Assembly: GCA_041675485.1 (NCBI GenBank)
Contig: JBAYTT010000001.1
Span: 1 to 64,000, forward strand
Direction of reading: 5' to 3'
Origin: JACRCG01 sp041675485
GTDB lineage: Bacteria; Desulfobacterota; Desulfuromonadia; Geobacterales; Pseudopelobacteraceae
Length of the DNA: 64,000 nt
This document shows positions 19,027 through 26,426 of the stretch, one piece after another (positions within the stretch are counted from its first letter, which is position 1; each line of letters opens with the position of its first letter). The position numbers and the translations under genes are program-made. Below the pieces are notes generated by a model. The model saw nothing but the letters and a program-made list of their open reading frames with translations. It did no database searches and was not told the origin of the DNA.

Positions 19027-20164
19027 AGCTTCCGAGTATACCAGGAAAAATCGTATGTTTTATGAGGGCGATGCTCTTTTCAACCGCCACCAGAGCCAAT
19101 GTTCGATCTGCCTCATCTGCCCAGTGCGGGGCATCAAGCAGGACCCGGTTCCGATACCCCAGGGGCTCTATCTTGTCAATAAAAGCGGGAGGGAGCCTCG
19201 GATTGAGTTCGACGTTGTTCATGATTGCCCAGGCCAATGTCCAGGCCCTGGCCGTGTTCATGAGGTCGTACCCCCCTCCACCCAGTGCCACCCAGGGGAT
19301 CTTGAGTCGCTTTATTTTAGTCAGGATCTCGCAGTAGCCATGCGTCGTAATCTCCAGATTGGTGAGCGGGTCGGTGCGAAAGGTATCAGCGCCGATCTGG
19401 GCGACAATGATGTCGGGATTGAAGGCAACGATCAGGGGATAGGCAACCTCGTTAAAAGCCTTCAGATATATCGCATCGTCCGTATGAGCCAGGAGCGGCA
19501 CGTTAGCGGAATACCCCCTGCCCCGCCCAGTACCGATTTCATCCTCAAAGCCGGTGCCGGGATAGAAATAAATGCCGCTCTCGTGGAGGGATATTGTCAG
19601 CACCTGATCGGTGTCATAAAACGCTTCCTGGACACCATCACCATGATGGGCGTCAATGTCCAGATACAGCACCCGTCGTCCGCGGGAAACCAGCCAGTTT
19701 ATGGCGGCTGCCGCATCATTCAGGTACGAAAAACCGGAGGCCTTGGCACGGTGGGCATGGTGCCAGCCGCCGTTCATATTGAAGGCGGCATCGATGCCCT
19801 CCTCTTCCACCAGCCGGACAGCCTCGAAAGTCGCCCCGGCACCCAATGCGGCATAGTCGTATAAGCCGCTGAAAACAGGACATTCAGCATCGCCCAGACC
19901 AAACCTGAAATCGGCCCGCGGTTCCTCGGAAACGCTGAACTCCTTGAGGCGGGCAATATAGGCAGGGTCATGGAACGACAGCAGAAGTTCATCAGAAGCC
20001 GGCAAACAGTCGCGGATCTGCATATTCGGAAGATAAAGCAGACCATAGGCGTCCATCAGGTCATACGCCAGGCGATTGCGCTGCAGTTTGAACGGGTGAT
20101 CATCACCATAATTGAATGTTCCGAAAAGCGGAGAATATATCAGGGCGGTGCGGTAGGGGTGCAT
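19007..20164 (-). CDS. histone-deacetylase-family protein (AcuC-like)
   Basis: 385 residues with the full arginase/deacetylase signature. The active-site His pair is in NGGWHHAH (135-136). Zinc ligands are Asp171 and His173 in YLDIDAHHGDG and Asp260 in QIGADTFRTDPL, and the catalytic Tyr is in GGGGYDL. AcuC homologues deacetylate acetyl-lysine, classically of acetyl-CoA synthetase, to control acetate use; this fits an acetate-oxidising organism. The start is set at ATG 20164 with GAGG 7 bases upstream, not at the TTG one codon earlier. It is the first gene of a five-gene operon extending to 16702. Confidence 0.9.
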   Translation of the reverse strand: MHPYRTALIYSPLFGTFNYGDDHPFKLQRNRLAYDLMDAYGLLYLPNMQIRDCLPASDELLLSFHDPAYIARLKEFSVSEEPRADFRFGLGDAECPVFSGLYDYAALGAGATFEAVRLVEEEGIDAAFNMNGGWHHAHRAKASGFSYLNDAAAAINWLVSRGRRVLYLDIDAHHGDGVQEAFYDTDQVLTISLHESGIYFYPGTGFEDEIGTGRGRGYSANVPLLAHTDDAIYLKAFNEVAYPLIVAFNPDIIVAQIGADTFRTDPLTNLEITTHGYCEILTKIKRLKIPWVALGGGGYDLMNTARAWTLAWAIMNNVELNPRLPPAFIDKIEPLGYRNRVLLDAPHWADEADRTLALVAVEKSIALIKHTIFPGILGSYGNTSR

Positions 20165-20198
20165 CAACAGGCCTCACGGCGGAATGAACAGAATAAAG

Positions 20199-20229
20199 AC
20201 CGGGCTGCCGTAATCGCAGGCAACCCGGT
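20199..20229. terminator. hairpin between the chemoreceptor and deacetylase genes
   Basis: ACCGGGCTGCC (20199-20209) pairs with GGCAACCCGGT (20219-20229), allowing one bulge. There is no clear T-run, so it may be a weak terminator of the signalling operon or a leader structure of the deacetylase operon. Confidence 0.35.
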
Positions 20230-20276
20230 ACTGTGGAACTATGTACGTTACGTGAATTTTCTGCGTTCAGAGTGCG

Positions 20277-21992
20277 TTACATCCTGAACTGCGCCACGAT
20301 ATGCTTGAGCTCTTCGGCCATGGACGCCAATTCATGAGCGGCTCCGGCGGTATCCTGGGAGCTTCTGGAGGCATCGCTGACAACCCCGGTGATCTGGTGC
20401 ATGCTCTTGCTGATTTCATTTGTAGTAGCGGTCTGCTGTTCAGCAGCGGTAGCGATCTGGTTGATCTGGCTGGTCAAATCGCCTACCTGCTTAATGATCT
20501 CCTCCAAAGCCTGACCGGAACGGGAGGCGTCCTTCGTACCGCGCTCAACTTCCTGAACGCCCTCTTCCATGGCGTCAACAGCAGATTGTGTTTCCTTCTG
20601 AATAGCCTTGATCATCTCGCCGATTTCCCGGGTTGCCTTGGTAGTGCGCTCGGCCAGAGCCCTCACCTCATCGGCGACAACCGCAAAGCCGCGACCCTGT
20701 TCACCGGCACGGGCAGCCTCGATCGCAGCATTGAGGGCCAGCAGGTTGGTCTGATCGGCAATATCCTCAATGGTGCCGACAATATTTCCTATCTGCTCTG
20801 AACGGGTACCAAGCGATGCCACTGTCTTGGCACTCTGTTGCACTTTCACGGCAATGCGCTGGATACTCTGAACCGCATGATCGACGACTTCCGAACCATC
20901 CAGCGCCGTCTGGGTCGCTCGATTCGAGATCTCAACGGTGCGTATGCAGTTGCTGGCGATCTCTGCCGACGTAGCAGCCATCTCTTCGCAGGCAATCGCC
21001 ACAGAGGTTGACTGAGAGGCCGCCCTTTCCGTACCGCTCGCAATGATGGCCGAAGTCCTGTTAAGGTTATCCGCCGACCCGGCAACATCAACCGCGTTCT
21101 GGTTGATGCGAACGACAATCTCCTTCATGTTGTCAAGAAAATGATTGAATGAGTGTGCCAGCGAACCTGTTTCATCCTCACGCTCTACGGTCAGGCGCTT
21201 CGTCAGATCGCCGCCGCCGCTGGACATCTCTTCCAGACTCGTATCGACATACCCGAGGGTTCTCGTGATGCCCTTACTGATGAAGTAGCAGAGCAACAGC
21301 ATGAAAATGGCGAAGATGGTATTCATGCCGACCAGGATCCATTTGACTACGTCCACGTCCCTCTGGACGTCATCGATATAAATGCCGCTGCCAAGCACCC
21401 AGCCCCACGGCTCGTATTTCTGCACATAGGACAATTTGGTATATAACTCCGTCGTTGTGCCGCCGCCCGCCTTTGGCTTAGGCCATTCATAATTGACAAA
21501 ACCATTGCCCGCCCGGTTTACGACTTCGTTGAACGTTACGAACAGATTTTTCATATCAACTTTCTGAACGTCGCCCTTCAGACCGTCACTCATGGTAGTG
21601 GCTTTATTGAATTTCGGATCATCAAGGACCTTGCCATCCAGAACCGGAAGGGTCGGATGCATGATCATCTTCGGCACCGGCTTGCCCAGATCGTTGATCC
21701 AGACATACTCCTTCTTTTCATAACGGAGTTGCTTGATATGCTCCGCGGCTTCCTTCTGTGCCTGTTCAAGCGGCATTTTCCCCGCCTTGACTTCGGCATC
21801 ATGCAGTTCCACGATCCCCATGGCCAACTCTACAATATGTCGAGTCGCATCCTTCTTTTCATTCATTATGCGGGTTTCAATCAGCGGCAACAGGTAGGTA
21901 AACAGGCCGATCATCATGACCGCCACGCTGATTACGGAAATTGACATGATTTTGTACTGGATCCGCCAGTTTTTGAAACGCGAAATACTCAT
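20277..21992 (-). CDS. methyl-accepting chemotaxis protein with single Cache domain
   Basis: 571 residues: TM1 (about 15-35), a periplasmic sCache_2-type domain (about 40-210; YVWINDLGKPVPKMIMHP and WGWVLGSGIYIDDV are typical), TM2 (about 215-240), HAMP, and a long cytoplasmic signalling domain. The conserved hairpin reads GTIEDIADQTNLLALNAAIE followed by AARAGEQGRGFAVVADEVRAL. sCache_2 domains usually bind small organic acids; the ligand here is unknown. AGGGG precedes the ATG. It is the last gene of an operon with histidine kinase, receiver and CheB genes. Confidence 0.95.
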   Translation of the reverse strand: MSISRFKNWRIQYKIMSISVISVAVMMIGLFTYLLPLIETRIMNEKKDATRHIVELAMGIVELHDAEVKAGKMPLEQAQKEAAEHIKQLRYEKKEYVWINDLGKPVPKMIMHPTLPVLDGKVLDDPKFNKATTMSDGLKGDVQKVDMKNLFVTFNEVVNRAGNGFVNYEWPKPKAGGGTTTELYTKLSYVQKYEPWGWVLGSGIYIDDVQRDVDVVKWILVGMNTIFAIFMLLLCYFISKGITRTLGYVDTSLEEMSSGGGDLTKRLTVEREDETGSLAHSFNHFLDNMKEIVVRINQNAVDVAGSADNLNRTSAIIASGTERAASQSTSVAIACEEMAATSAEIASNCIRTVEISNRATQTALDGSEVVDHAVQSIQRIAVKVQQSAKTVASLGTRSEQIGNIVGTIEDIADQTNLLALNAAIEAARAGEQGRGFAVVADEVRALAERTTKATREIGEMIKAIQKETQSAVDAMEEGVQEVERGTKDASRSGQALEEIIKQVGDLTSQINQIATAAEQQTATTNEISKSMHQITGVVSDASRSSQDTAGAAHELASMAEELKHIVAQFRM

Positions 21993-22018
21993 TGTTTACC
22001 CCTTTATAAATTATTCCA

Positions 22019-22582
22019 CTATCCAAATAGATCTTTCAGTTTGTCAGCAATTCGTTCGGTCGGCAAGACAAAATCGACTCGGCCGGTTTCCGCGGCCGCC
22101 TTTGGCATACCGTAAATGACACTCGTTTTCTGATCCTGGGCGATGGTGATCCCACCAAGCTGTTTGATATGGGAAATTCCAGAAGCACCGTCCGATCCCA
22201 TGCCGGTCAGAATGACACCTGCAATCCTGATCCCGACCGGAGCAACTACCGATTTCAAGGCGACATCAACCGAGGGACGAACGGAATTGATTTTCTCTCC
22301 GTCGTGCAAGTGGACGAGGCTGTTTCGAACCAGCGTCAGATGCACCCCTCCCGGCGCCAGGTACACCCGCCCCGATTGAATGTTCGTACCCTCCTGAGCA
22401 AGGAAGATCGGCATCTTCGAAACCCTGGCAAGCGAGGTAACAAAAGACTGGTCCACTACGGGTGTTATATGCTGGATGATGACAACTGCCGCTTTCAAGA
22501 TCGGCAATCGCAGGAACAGCTCCTCGAGCACTTTGAGCCCTCCGGTGGATGATCCTATCAGCACAAGATTACAACCTGGCAT
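22019..22582 (-). CDS. stand-alone CheB-type methylesterase domain
   Basis: 187 residues covering only the catalytic domain of CheB. The triad is visible: Ser12 in GSSTGG, His38 in IIQHI and Asp131 in GMGSDGA. CheB demethylates or deamidates chemoreceptor glutamyl sites. The usual N-terminal receiver is missing. A separate receiver gene ends 3 bp upstream, so regulation may occur in trans. The chemoreceptor gene starts 26 bp downstream and is the likely substrate. Confidence 0.92.
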   Translation of the reverse strand: MPGCNLVLIGSSTGGLKVLEELFLRLPILKAAVVIIQHITPVVDQSFVTSLARVSKMPIFLAQEGTNIQSGRVYLAPGGVHLTLVRNSLVHLHDGEKINSVRPSVDVALKSVVAPVGIRIAGVILTGMGSDGASGISHIKQLGGITIAQDQKTSVIYGMPKAAAETGRVDFVLPTERIADKLKDLFG

Positions 22583-22585
22583 GGC

Positions 22586-23014
22586 TCAGTCAGCACCTTT
22601 CAACTGGTCTAGAAGAGCCAGATACTTCCTGACCGAAGTAACAAAACCGGGCGGATCAAACGGCTTGGTTATGTAGTCTATGACGACTTCCTGAAGTCCT
22701 TCCATCCGCTCGTCCGGAACATCCATGGCGGTCAGCATGGAGATGATATTTCCCTGAAGGAACCCGGCCTTTTCAATTTCCCGAATGACGGACCAACCGT
22801 CCATTCCGGGCATCATGACATCCATCAGGATAACCCCCCTGAAGCCGCCACGCAGAAAGCGCAGGCAGTCGTTTGCTCCAACAGCGGCAATGACATCGAT
22901 TCCTTCTGAATCCAGCAGTTCACTGATGGTTTCACGGATGCACTCTTCATCGTCAACCAGCATGATACAAGGCCTGACTGCTGCCTTTCCATGTTCTGAT
23001 GCTGTGCCGCTCAT
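22586..23014 (-). CDS. single-domain response regulator
   Basis: 142 residues, one receiver domain: LVDDEE near the N-terminus, phospho-Asp in VILMDVMMPGMDGW, and Lys in YITKPFDPP. Its ATG overlaps the stop of the histidine kinase gene (4 bp), so it is the probable phosphate acceptor of that kinase. The CheB domain is encoded immediately downstream; together the two products equal a normal CheB split in two. Confidence 0.92.
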   Translation of the reverse strand: MSGTASEHGKAAVRPCIMLVDDEECIRETISELLDSEGIDVIAAVGANDCLRFLRGGFRGVILMDVMMPGMDGWSVIREIEKAGFLQGNIISMLTAMDVPDERMEGLQEVVIDYITKPFDPPGFVTSVRKYLALLDQLKGAD

Positions 23015-24276
23015 ACGCTACCTCCTGCTTCCAGAGTAAAACTGATGGCAGTCCCGCCGTCTCTGCCAGGACTGCTGGCCGATATCCGTCCGCCGTGGTT
23101 TTCCACGATCCGGCGACAGATGGTCAGGCCAAGCCCGGAGGAGCCAAGCAGATGGCGGGAGTGGTCTGCTTTGTAAAAATCGTCAAATATGTGAGGCAAC
23201 TCTTCGGGCAGAAGTCCAATACCGTCATCTCTTACGACAACCGCCACCACAGCGTTTTCACAGACAGCTTCAACAGTTACCCGAGACCCTGGAGGAGAAA
23301 ACTTCACTGCATTACTGAACAGCTGGGTAAACAACTCTTCCAGCTCCTCCCGGTTTCCCCGCACAGTCATATCGGACGGGATCGAATGCTCGATAGCAAT
23401 ACCATGATTCCTGAAGATCTCCGCCAACCTTGAAACGGATGAATCAACTGAAACGGAAAGCTGCAGGTCGAAACACCCGGAGGCGACATCATCCGATGAC
23501 GTAAGCCGCGCCAATTGCAGGGTTTTTGCTACCAGATCTTTTATATGGTTCACGTTATTGATACAGAGATCAAGCAGTTCCTGCTGACGCGATTCTTCCG
23601 TGCGAGAGCGGATCAACGGCAAGAGTGCGACCAGTGGCGTCAAGGGCGTTTTCAGGTCATGGCCCAACCTGCTAATAAAAAGATCCTTCTGCTTAAGCAG
23701 TCCCTCGCGAAACTGATCACGACGATGTTTATGTGTGATGTCCTGGATGGTTCCAATCAGAGTTGCAGGCTCTCCGGAATCACTATGCCGCACCTTCCCG
23801 CGGCTGAGAAAAACACGATTGCCTGCGTCACCATCCATTCGATATTTTATTTCGTAACTGCCGTTCGTACGAATCGCCTCCATGACGGTTTCACGCGCCT
23901 GCTGGCGGTCTTCCTCGTGAATCATCATAAAGAACTCTTCCATATTTGGCGCTACGGTGCGCGGAGGAAGGTTAAAGAGCCGATAATGGTTATCGGACCA
24001 GTATCCCTTCCCGGTGGCAAGATCTCGCTCCCAGCTACCAAGACCGGCCAGTTGCTGCGCTTCATCCAGATTCTGTTTTGCCCGGTTCAGCGCCTGCTGG
24101 TAGTGCAGCAGTTTCCCGGCGATGGCAATAAACATGAGGACAAAAATGAGGCCGATTACTTGCGGGAGGTGCCTGCCAGGCGTATGAAAAATCAATTGAA
24201 CAAAAAATGAAACGCCAGAGCCTAGCAGAAAGGCTGAAATGAAAAAAAGAGCCACGATTCGTCTTGATACGTTCAT
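23011..24276 (-). CDS. membrane sensor histidine kinase with PAS domain
   Basis: 421 residues. Two N-terminal membrane spans (about 8-30 and 37-56) leave almost no periplasmic loop. A PAS/PAC domain follows (about 75-185; AGLGSWERDLATGKGYWSD, GTIQDITHKHR). The HisKA domain has His206 in RLGHDLKTPL, and the ATPase domain has NAVKFSPPG, DDGIGLLPEEL and SSGLGLTICRRIVENHGG. Sensing is therefore probably cytoplasmic or within the membrane. It is first in the four-gene operon with receiver, CheB and chemoreceptor. Confidence 0.93.
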   Translation of the reverse strand: MNVSRRIVALFFISAFLLGSGVSFFVQLIFHTPGRHLPQVIGLIFVLMFIAIAGKLLHYQQALNRAKQNLDEAQQLAGLGSWERDLATGKGYWSDNHYRLFNLPPRTVAPNMEEFFMMIHEEDRQQARETVMEAIRTNGSYEIKYRMDGDAGNRVFLSRGKVRHSDSGEPATLIGTIQDITHKHRRDQFREGLLKQKDLFISRLGHDLKTPLTPLVALLPLIRSRTEESRQQELLDLCINNVNHIKDLVAKTLQLARLTSSDDVASGCFDLQLSVSVDSSVSRLAEIFRNHGIAIEHSIPSDMTVRGNREELEELFTQLFSNAVKFSPPGSRVTVEAVCENAVVAVVVRDDGIGLLPEELPHIFDDFYKADHSRHLLGSSGLGLTICRRIVENHGGRISASSPGRDGGTAISFTLEAGGSV

Positions 24277-24366
24277 CTAGCTCCTCAAGGCGACATAGTA
24301 ACGCTGCAGGGAGAACTGCCTGTTGGCAGCACACAGGCGGGAACACATTTGCTGAAGGAATAAGTA

Positions 24367-24396
24367 TGGTGGAGCTGAACTGGCTCGAACCGCCGA
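24367..24396 (-). repeat. partial tRNA-Ala 3' end (possible attachment-site copy)
   Basis: 27 of 30 bases match the last 30 bases of the intact tRNA-Ala at 26308-26337, in the same orientation. The match includes CCA, the 3' acceptor strand and most of the T-arm. The matching tail ends abruptly, and no D-arm or anticodon arm follows. The T-stem has a mismatch, so this is not a working tRNA. Such direct repeats of a tRNA 3' end are the usual footprint of integration at a tRNA gene. Confidence 0.6.
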
Positions 24397-24594
24397 GCCG
24401 GAAAAGCTCGCAACACTTTGATATTACTAATGCTCATAATATACTAGCTTTGCTCCAGTGTCGCAGAAAGTGTAGCTGCACTGTAACAATTTTAAAACAA
24501 CAGTTCAATCTCTAAATCATTGAACAACATGTTAATCTAGCTGCGTTCCAGCGCCGCCATAGCATGTAAATGGCTAATGGTTTTAAAACCTGCC

Positions 24595-24622
24595 TTGACA
24601 TTTAAATAAGCTAAGGTACTTT
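24595..24622 (+). promoter_or_regulatory. sigma-70 promoter of bacteriohemerythrin gene
   Basis: TTGACA at 24595-24600 is followed after 16 bases by TACTTT at 24617-24622, about 30 bases before the start codon at 24653. Confidence 0.5.
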
Positions 24623-24652
24623 AACTGATAATTTGAATAGACGGAGACTGTT

Positions 24653-25072
24653 ATGCCTTTTATTGAGTGGAATGAACAATTTGCGACCGGTATCCAGGAG
24701 TTTGATGATGATCATAAGCATCTAGTACGCTTACTCAACAAAGCCTATGATGACTTTCTCCTTGGTGCTCCAAATAATTGTGTACTCGACATTCTCAATG
24801 AATTAATTCTCTACGCCAGCCACCACTTTGCAGCTGAAGAAGAGTGGATGATTAAACATTCATATCCCAAACTGCCTGAGCATAAAGAGGACCACGATAG
24901 CTTTACAAAAACTGTTCTGGAATTGCAGGTGGGCTTCCATCACGGGAGGGAGCACATATCTCTCGATGTCCTGACATTTCTTAAAAGATGGGTCAAAAAC
25001 CATATACTTGAGACCGATGCAGACTACGCCCGTTACAACAAATCCGTAGTATTGGTGAATGGCACTCTCTGA
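24653..25072 (+). CDS. bacteriohemerythrin
   Basis: 139 residues, the usual length for single-domain bacterial hemerythrins. All di-iron ligands are present: His21, His58 with Glu62 (HxxxE), His77 and His81 (HKEDH), His117 and Asp122. The protein binds O2 reversibly at a di-iron site and probably serves oxygen storage, sensing or protection in this anaerobe. GGAG lies 6 bases upstream of the ATG. It is monocistronic, ends before a hairpin at 25149, and lies in the AT-rich segment between the tRNA-Ala repeats. Confidence 0.95.
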   Translation: MPFIEWNEQFATGIQEFDDDHKHLVRLLNKAYDDFLLGAPNNCVLDILNELILYASHHFAAEEEWMIKHSYPKLPEHKEDHDSFTKTVLELQVGFHHGREHISLDVLTFLKRWVKNHILETDADYARYNKSVVLVNGTL

Positions 25073-25148
25073 AGCTTCTACACTGAATTCAGCTTGAGTT
25101 GCGAACCCGTTTCACATCCCGCCAAGTGAAAATCAGCTCCTTAACGCG

Positions 25149-25174
25149 AAAGGCCATCCCAAGAGATGGCCTTT
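25149..25174. terminator. bidirectional terminator hairpin
   Basis: AAAGGCCATC (25149-25158) pairs perfectly with GATGGCCTTT (25165-25174). It lies between two convergent genes and can serve both. Confidence 0.65.
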
Positions 25175-25209
25175 CACATAACCCTGTTTTCCATGTATTC
25201 CCCCTTTTA

Positions 25210-25440
25210 TCAGTTCTTAGTTGATGCAGGTGCCAATTCTTCTTTCACTACAGAGACAACACCTTTTACCATACCTGTCATCATCAATACTGCCGGGATT
25301 ACCTGCGCTACGACTATAAGGGCGCAAAATCCAAGAAACACCCAAACAAAGATTCCACTTGTATCTTCCCGTACTCCTGATGCCGCATATGCTGCCACTG
25401 GTGCCAATGTTCCAACGATGGTAGTGATAAGTGCTCTCAT
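25210..25440 (-). CDS. small membrane protein, unknown function
   Basis: 76 residues with a signal-like or membrane N-terminus (MRALITTIVGTLAPVAAYA) and a second hydrophobic helix (about 29-57), followed by a short soluble tail. A strong AGGAGG ribosome site lies just upstream of the ATG, which makes translation likely. I do not recognise a family. It is convergent with the bacteriohemerythrin gene. Confidence 0.75.
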   Translation of the reverse strand: MRALITTIVGTLAPVAAYAASGVREDTSGIFVWVFLGFCALIVVAQVIPAVLMMTGMVKGVVSVVKEELAPASTKN

Positions 25441-25793
25441 GACATCCTCCTATTTTTTGAGTGTTGTTGAATTTAATTGCTCTTGATTTTGATGATGCAT
25501 TGCTGGTGCCAAGTAGCATTATTTTCTGGTGCTTGCGCCTAACACACCATAAACACTGGCATTATTACTAACAACAGTGTCTTCACCAATAATTACCAGA
25601 ATTATTGAAAAGGGTGATGTATGAAAACATAATACTAATTATCTACCGCCTGAATACATAACATACGTGATTACAGCGTGTTATGACCAAGTTTATAGAT
25701 GTTACCGAGTGTATAAAACTCCTATACCCTGCCACGTTCACAAAAAAAGGCTCCAGAACGGAGCCGTTTCAATCAAACCTATATGAATCAAAC
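25441..25793. other. 353-bp AT-rich intergenic region
   Basis: No credible gene is seen. The right end has a terminator hairpin for the minus-strand gene ending at 25794. The rest must contain the promoter for the small membrane protein gene, but no clear boxes were found. Confidence 0.5.
25742..25766 (-). terminator. rho-independent terminator
   Basis: On the minus strand GGCTCC-GTTCT-GGAGCC is followed by seven T residues. It lies about 25 bases after the stop of the gene ending at 25794. Confidence 0.7.
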
Positions 25794-26234
25794 TTATTTT
25801 CCTGAATCAAAAGCATCTCCAAAGTATTCATGCCCGCTGAGGACAATTTCGCTATCGTCGCAAAAATATGGCGTCTCAAAAACAAACTCACTATTTTTCG
25901 TCTTTTCGTAGTTAACCATGCTGACAAATCTATTATGGAATGACTGAAATGCAACACACAAAGATGTTTTACGCTTTTTACCCCTACCGACACCCGTGGA
26001 TATTGGTACAACAACCACAGCACAAGGCGGTTTCTGGTCTTTCAGTTCTAAAACAAAGTTGGCAATCGCTGCAGATTTGCTTTTTGCATCGGTGAATTGC
26101 AATTTGCATCCGGCATATTCACCGTCTGTAGTCTTTAACACAGCTGTTGCTGGTAGCGATCCATCAGTAACAAGCTGATGGATCGCAAAGTTCAGTGCAT
26201 CTAAAAAGAATTTATTTGTTTCCTCTGCAGTCAT
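25794..26234 (-). CDS. hypothetical protein in tRNA-bounded segment
   Basis: 146 residues, no signal peptide, no recognised family. It is mixed alpha/beta with a helical N-terminus (MTAEETNKFFLDALNFAIHQL). ATG 26234 is preferred, with GGGA 6 bases upstream; an in-frame ATG at 26249 is an alternative. It is the gene nearest the intact tRNA-Ala and is transcribed in the same direction as it. Base composition is AT-rich compared with neighbouring housekeeping genes. It ends before a good terminator. Confidence 0.7.
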   Translation of the reverse strand: MTAEETNKFFLDALNFAIHQLVTDGSLPATAVLKTTDGEYAGCKLQFTDAKSKSAAIANFVLELKDQKPPCAVVVVPISTGVGRGKKRKTSLCVAFQSFHNRFVSMVNYEKTKNSEFVFETPYFCDDSEIVLSGHEYFGDAFDSGK

Positions 26235-26307
26235 GTTATTTCCCACCATCCAGAATTCGCTCTTTGAGATCTTTACTATGCAGCAATGCGTAACACTCTG
26301 TTTTTAT

Positions 26308-26383
26308 TGGTGGAGCTGAACGGGATCGAACCGTCGACCTACGCGTTGCGAACGCGTCGCTCTCCCAGCTGAGCTACAGCCCC
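26308..26383 (-). tRNA. tRNA-Ala (anticodon CGC)
   Basis: 76 bases fold as a full cloverleaf. The acceptor GGGGCTG pairs with CAGCTCC including the G3:U70 pair that identifies tRNA-Ala. The anticodon stem ACGCG/CGCGT encloses loop TTCGCAA with anticodon CGC, the T-arm is GACGG-TTCGATC-CCGTT, and the CCA is encoded. Its 3' end is repeated at 24367-24396. Confidence 0.96.
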
Positions 26384-26426
26384 ATAAAAATTGTACGGAA
26401 AAATGAATTCCAAGTTATCCTTTTTA

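Larger units (their letters stand above)
24277..24652. other. 376-bp intergenic region with partial tRNA-Ala and promoter
   Basis: No gene is seen. The region holds a 30-base partial copy of a tRNA-Ala 3' end (24367-24396) and the promoter of the bacteriohemerythrin gene. From about 24,400 onward the sequence is visibly AT-richer than the kinase operon to its left. Confidence 0.6.

Noticed and set aside
24367..24396. Second functional tRNA-Ala
   Set aside because: Only the 3' acceptor strand, CCA and T-arm are present; D and anticodon arms are absent and the T-stem has a mismatch.
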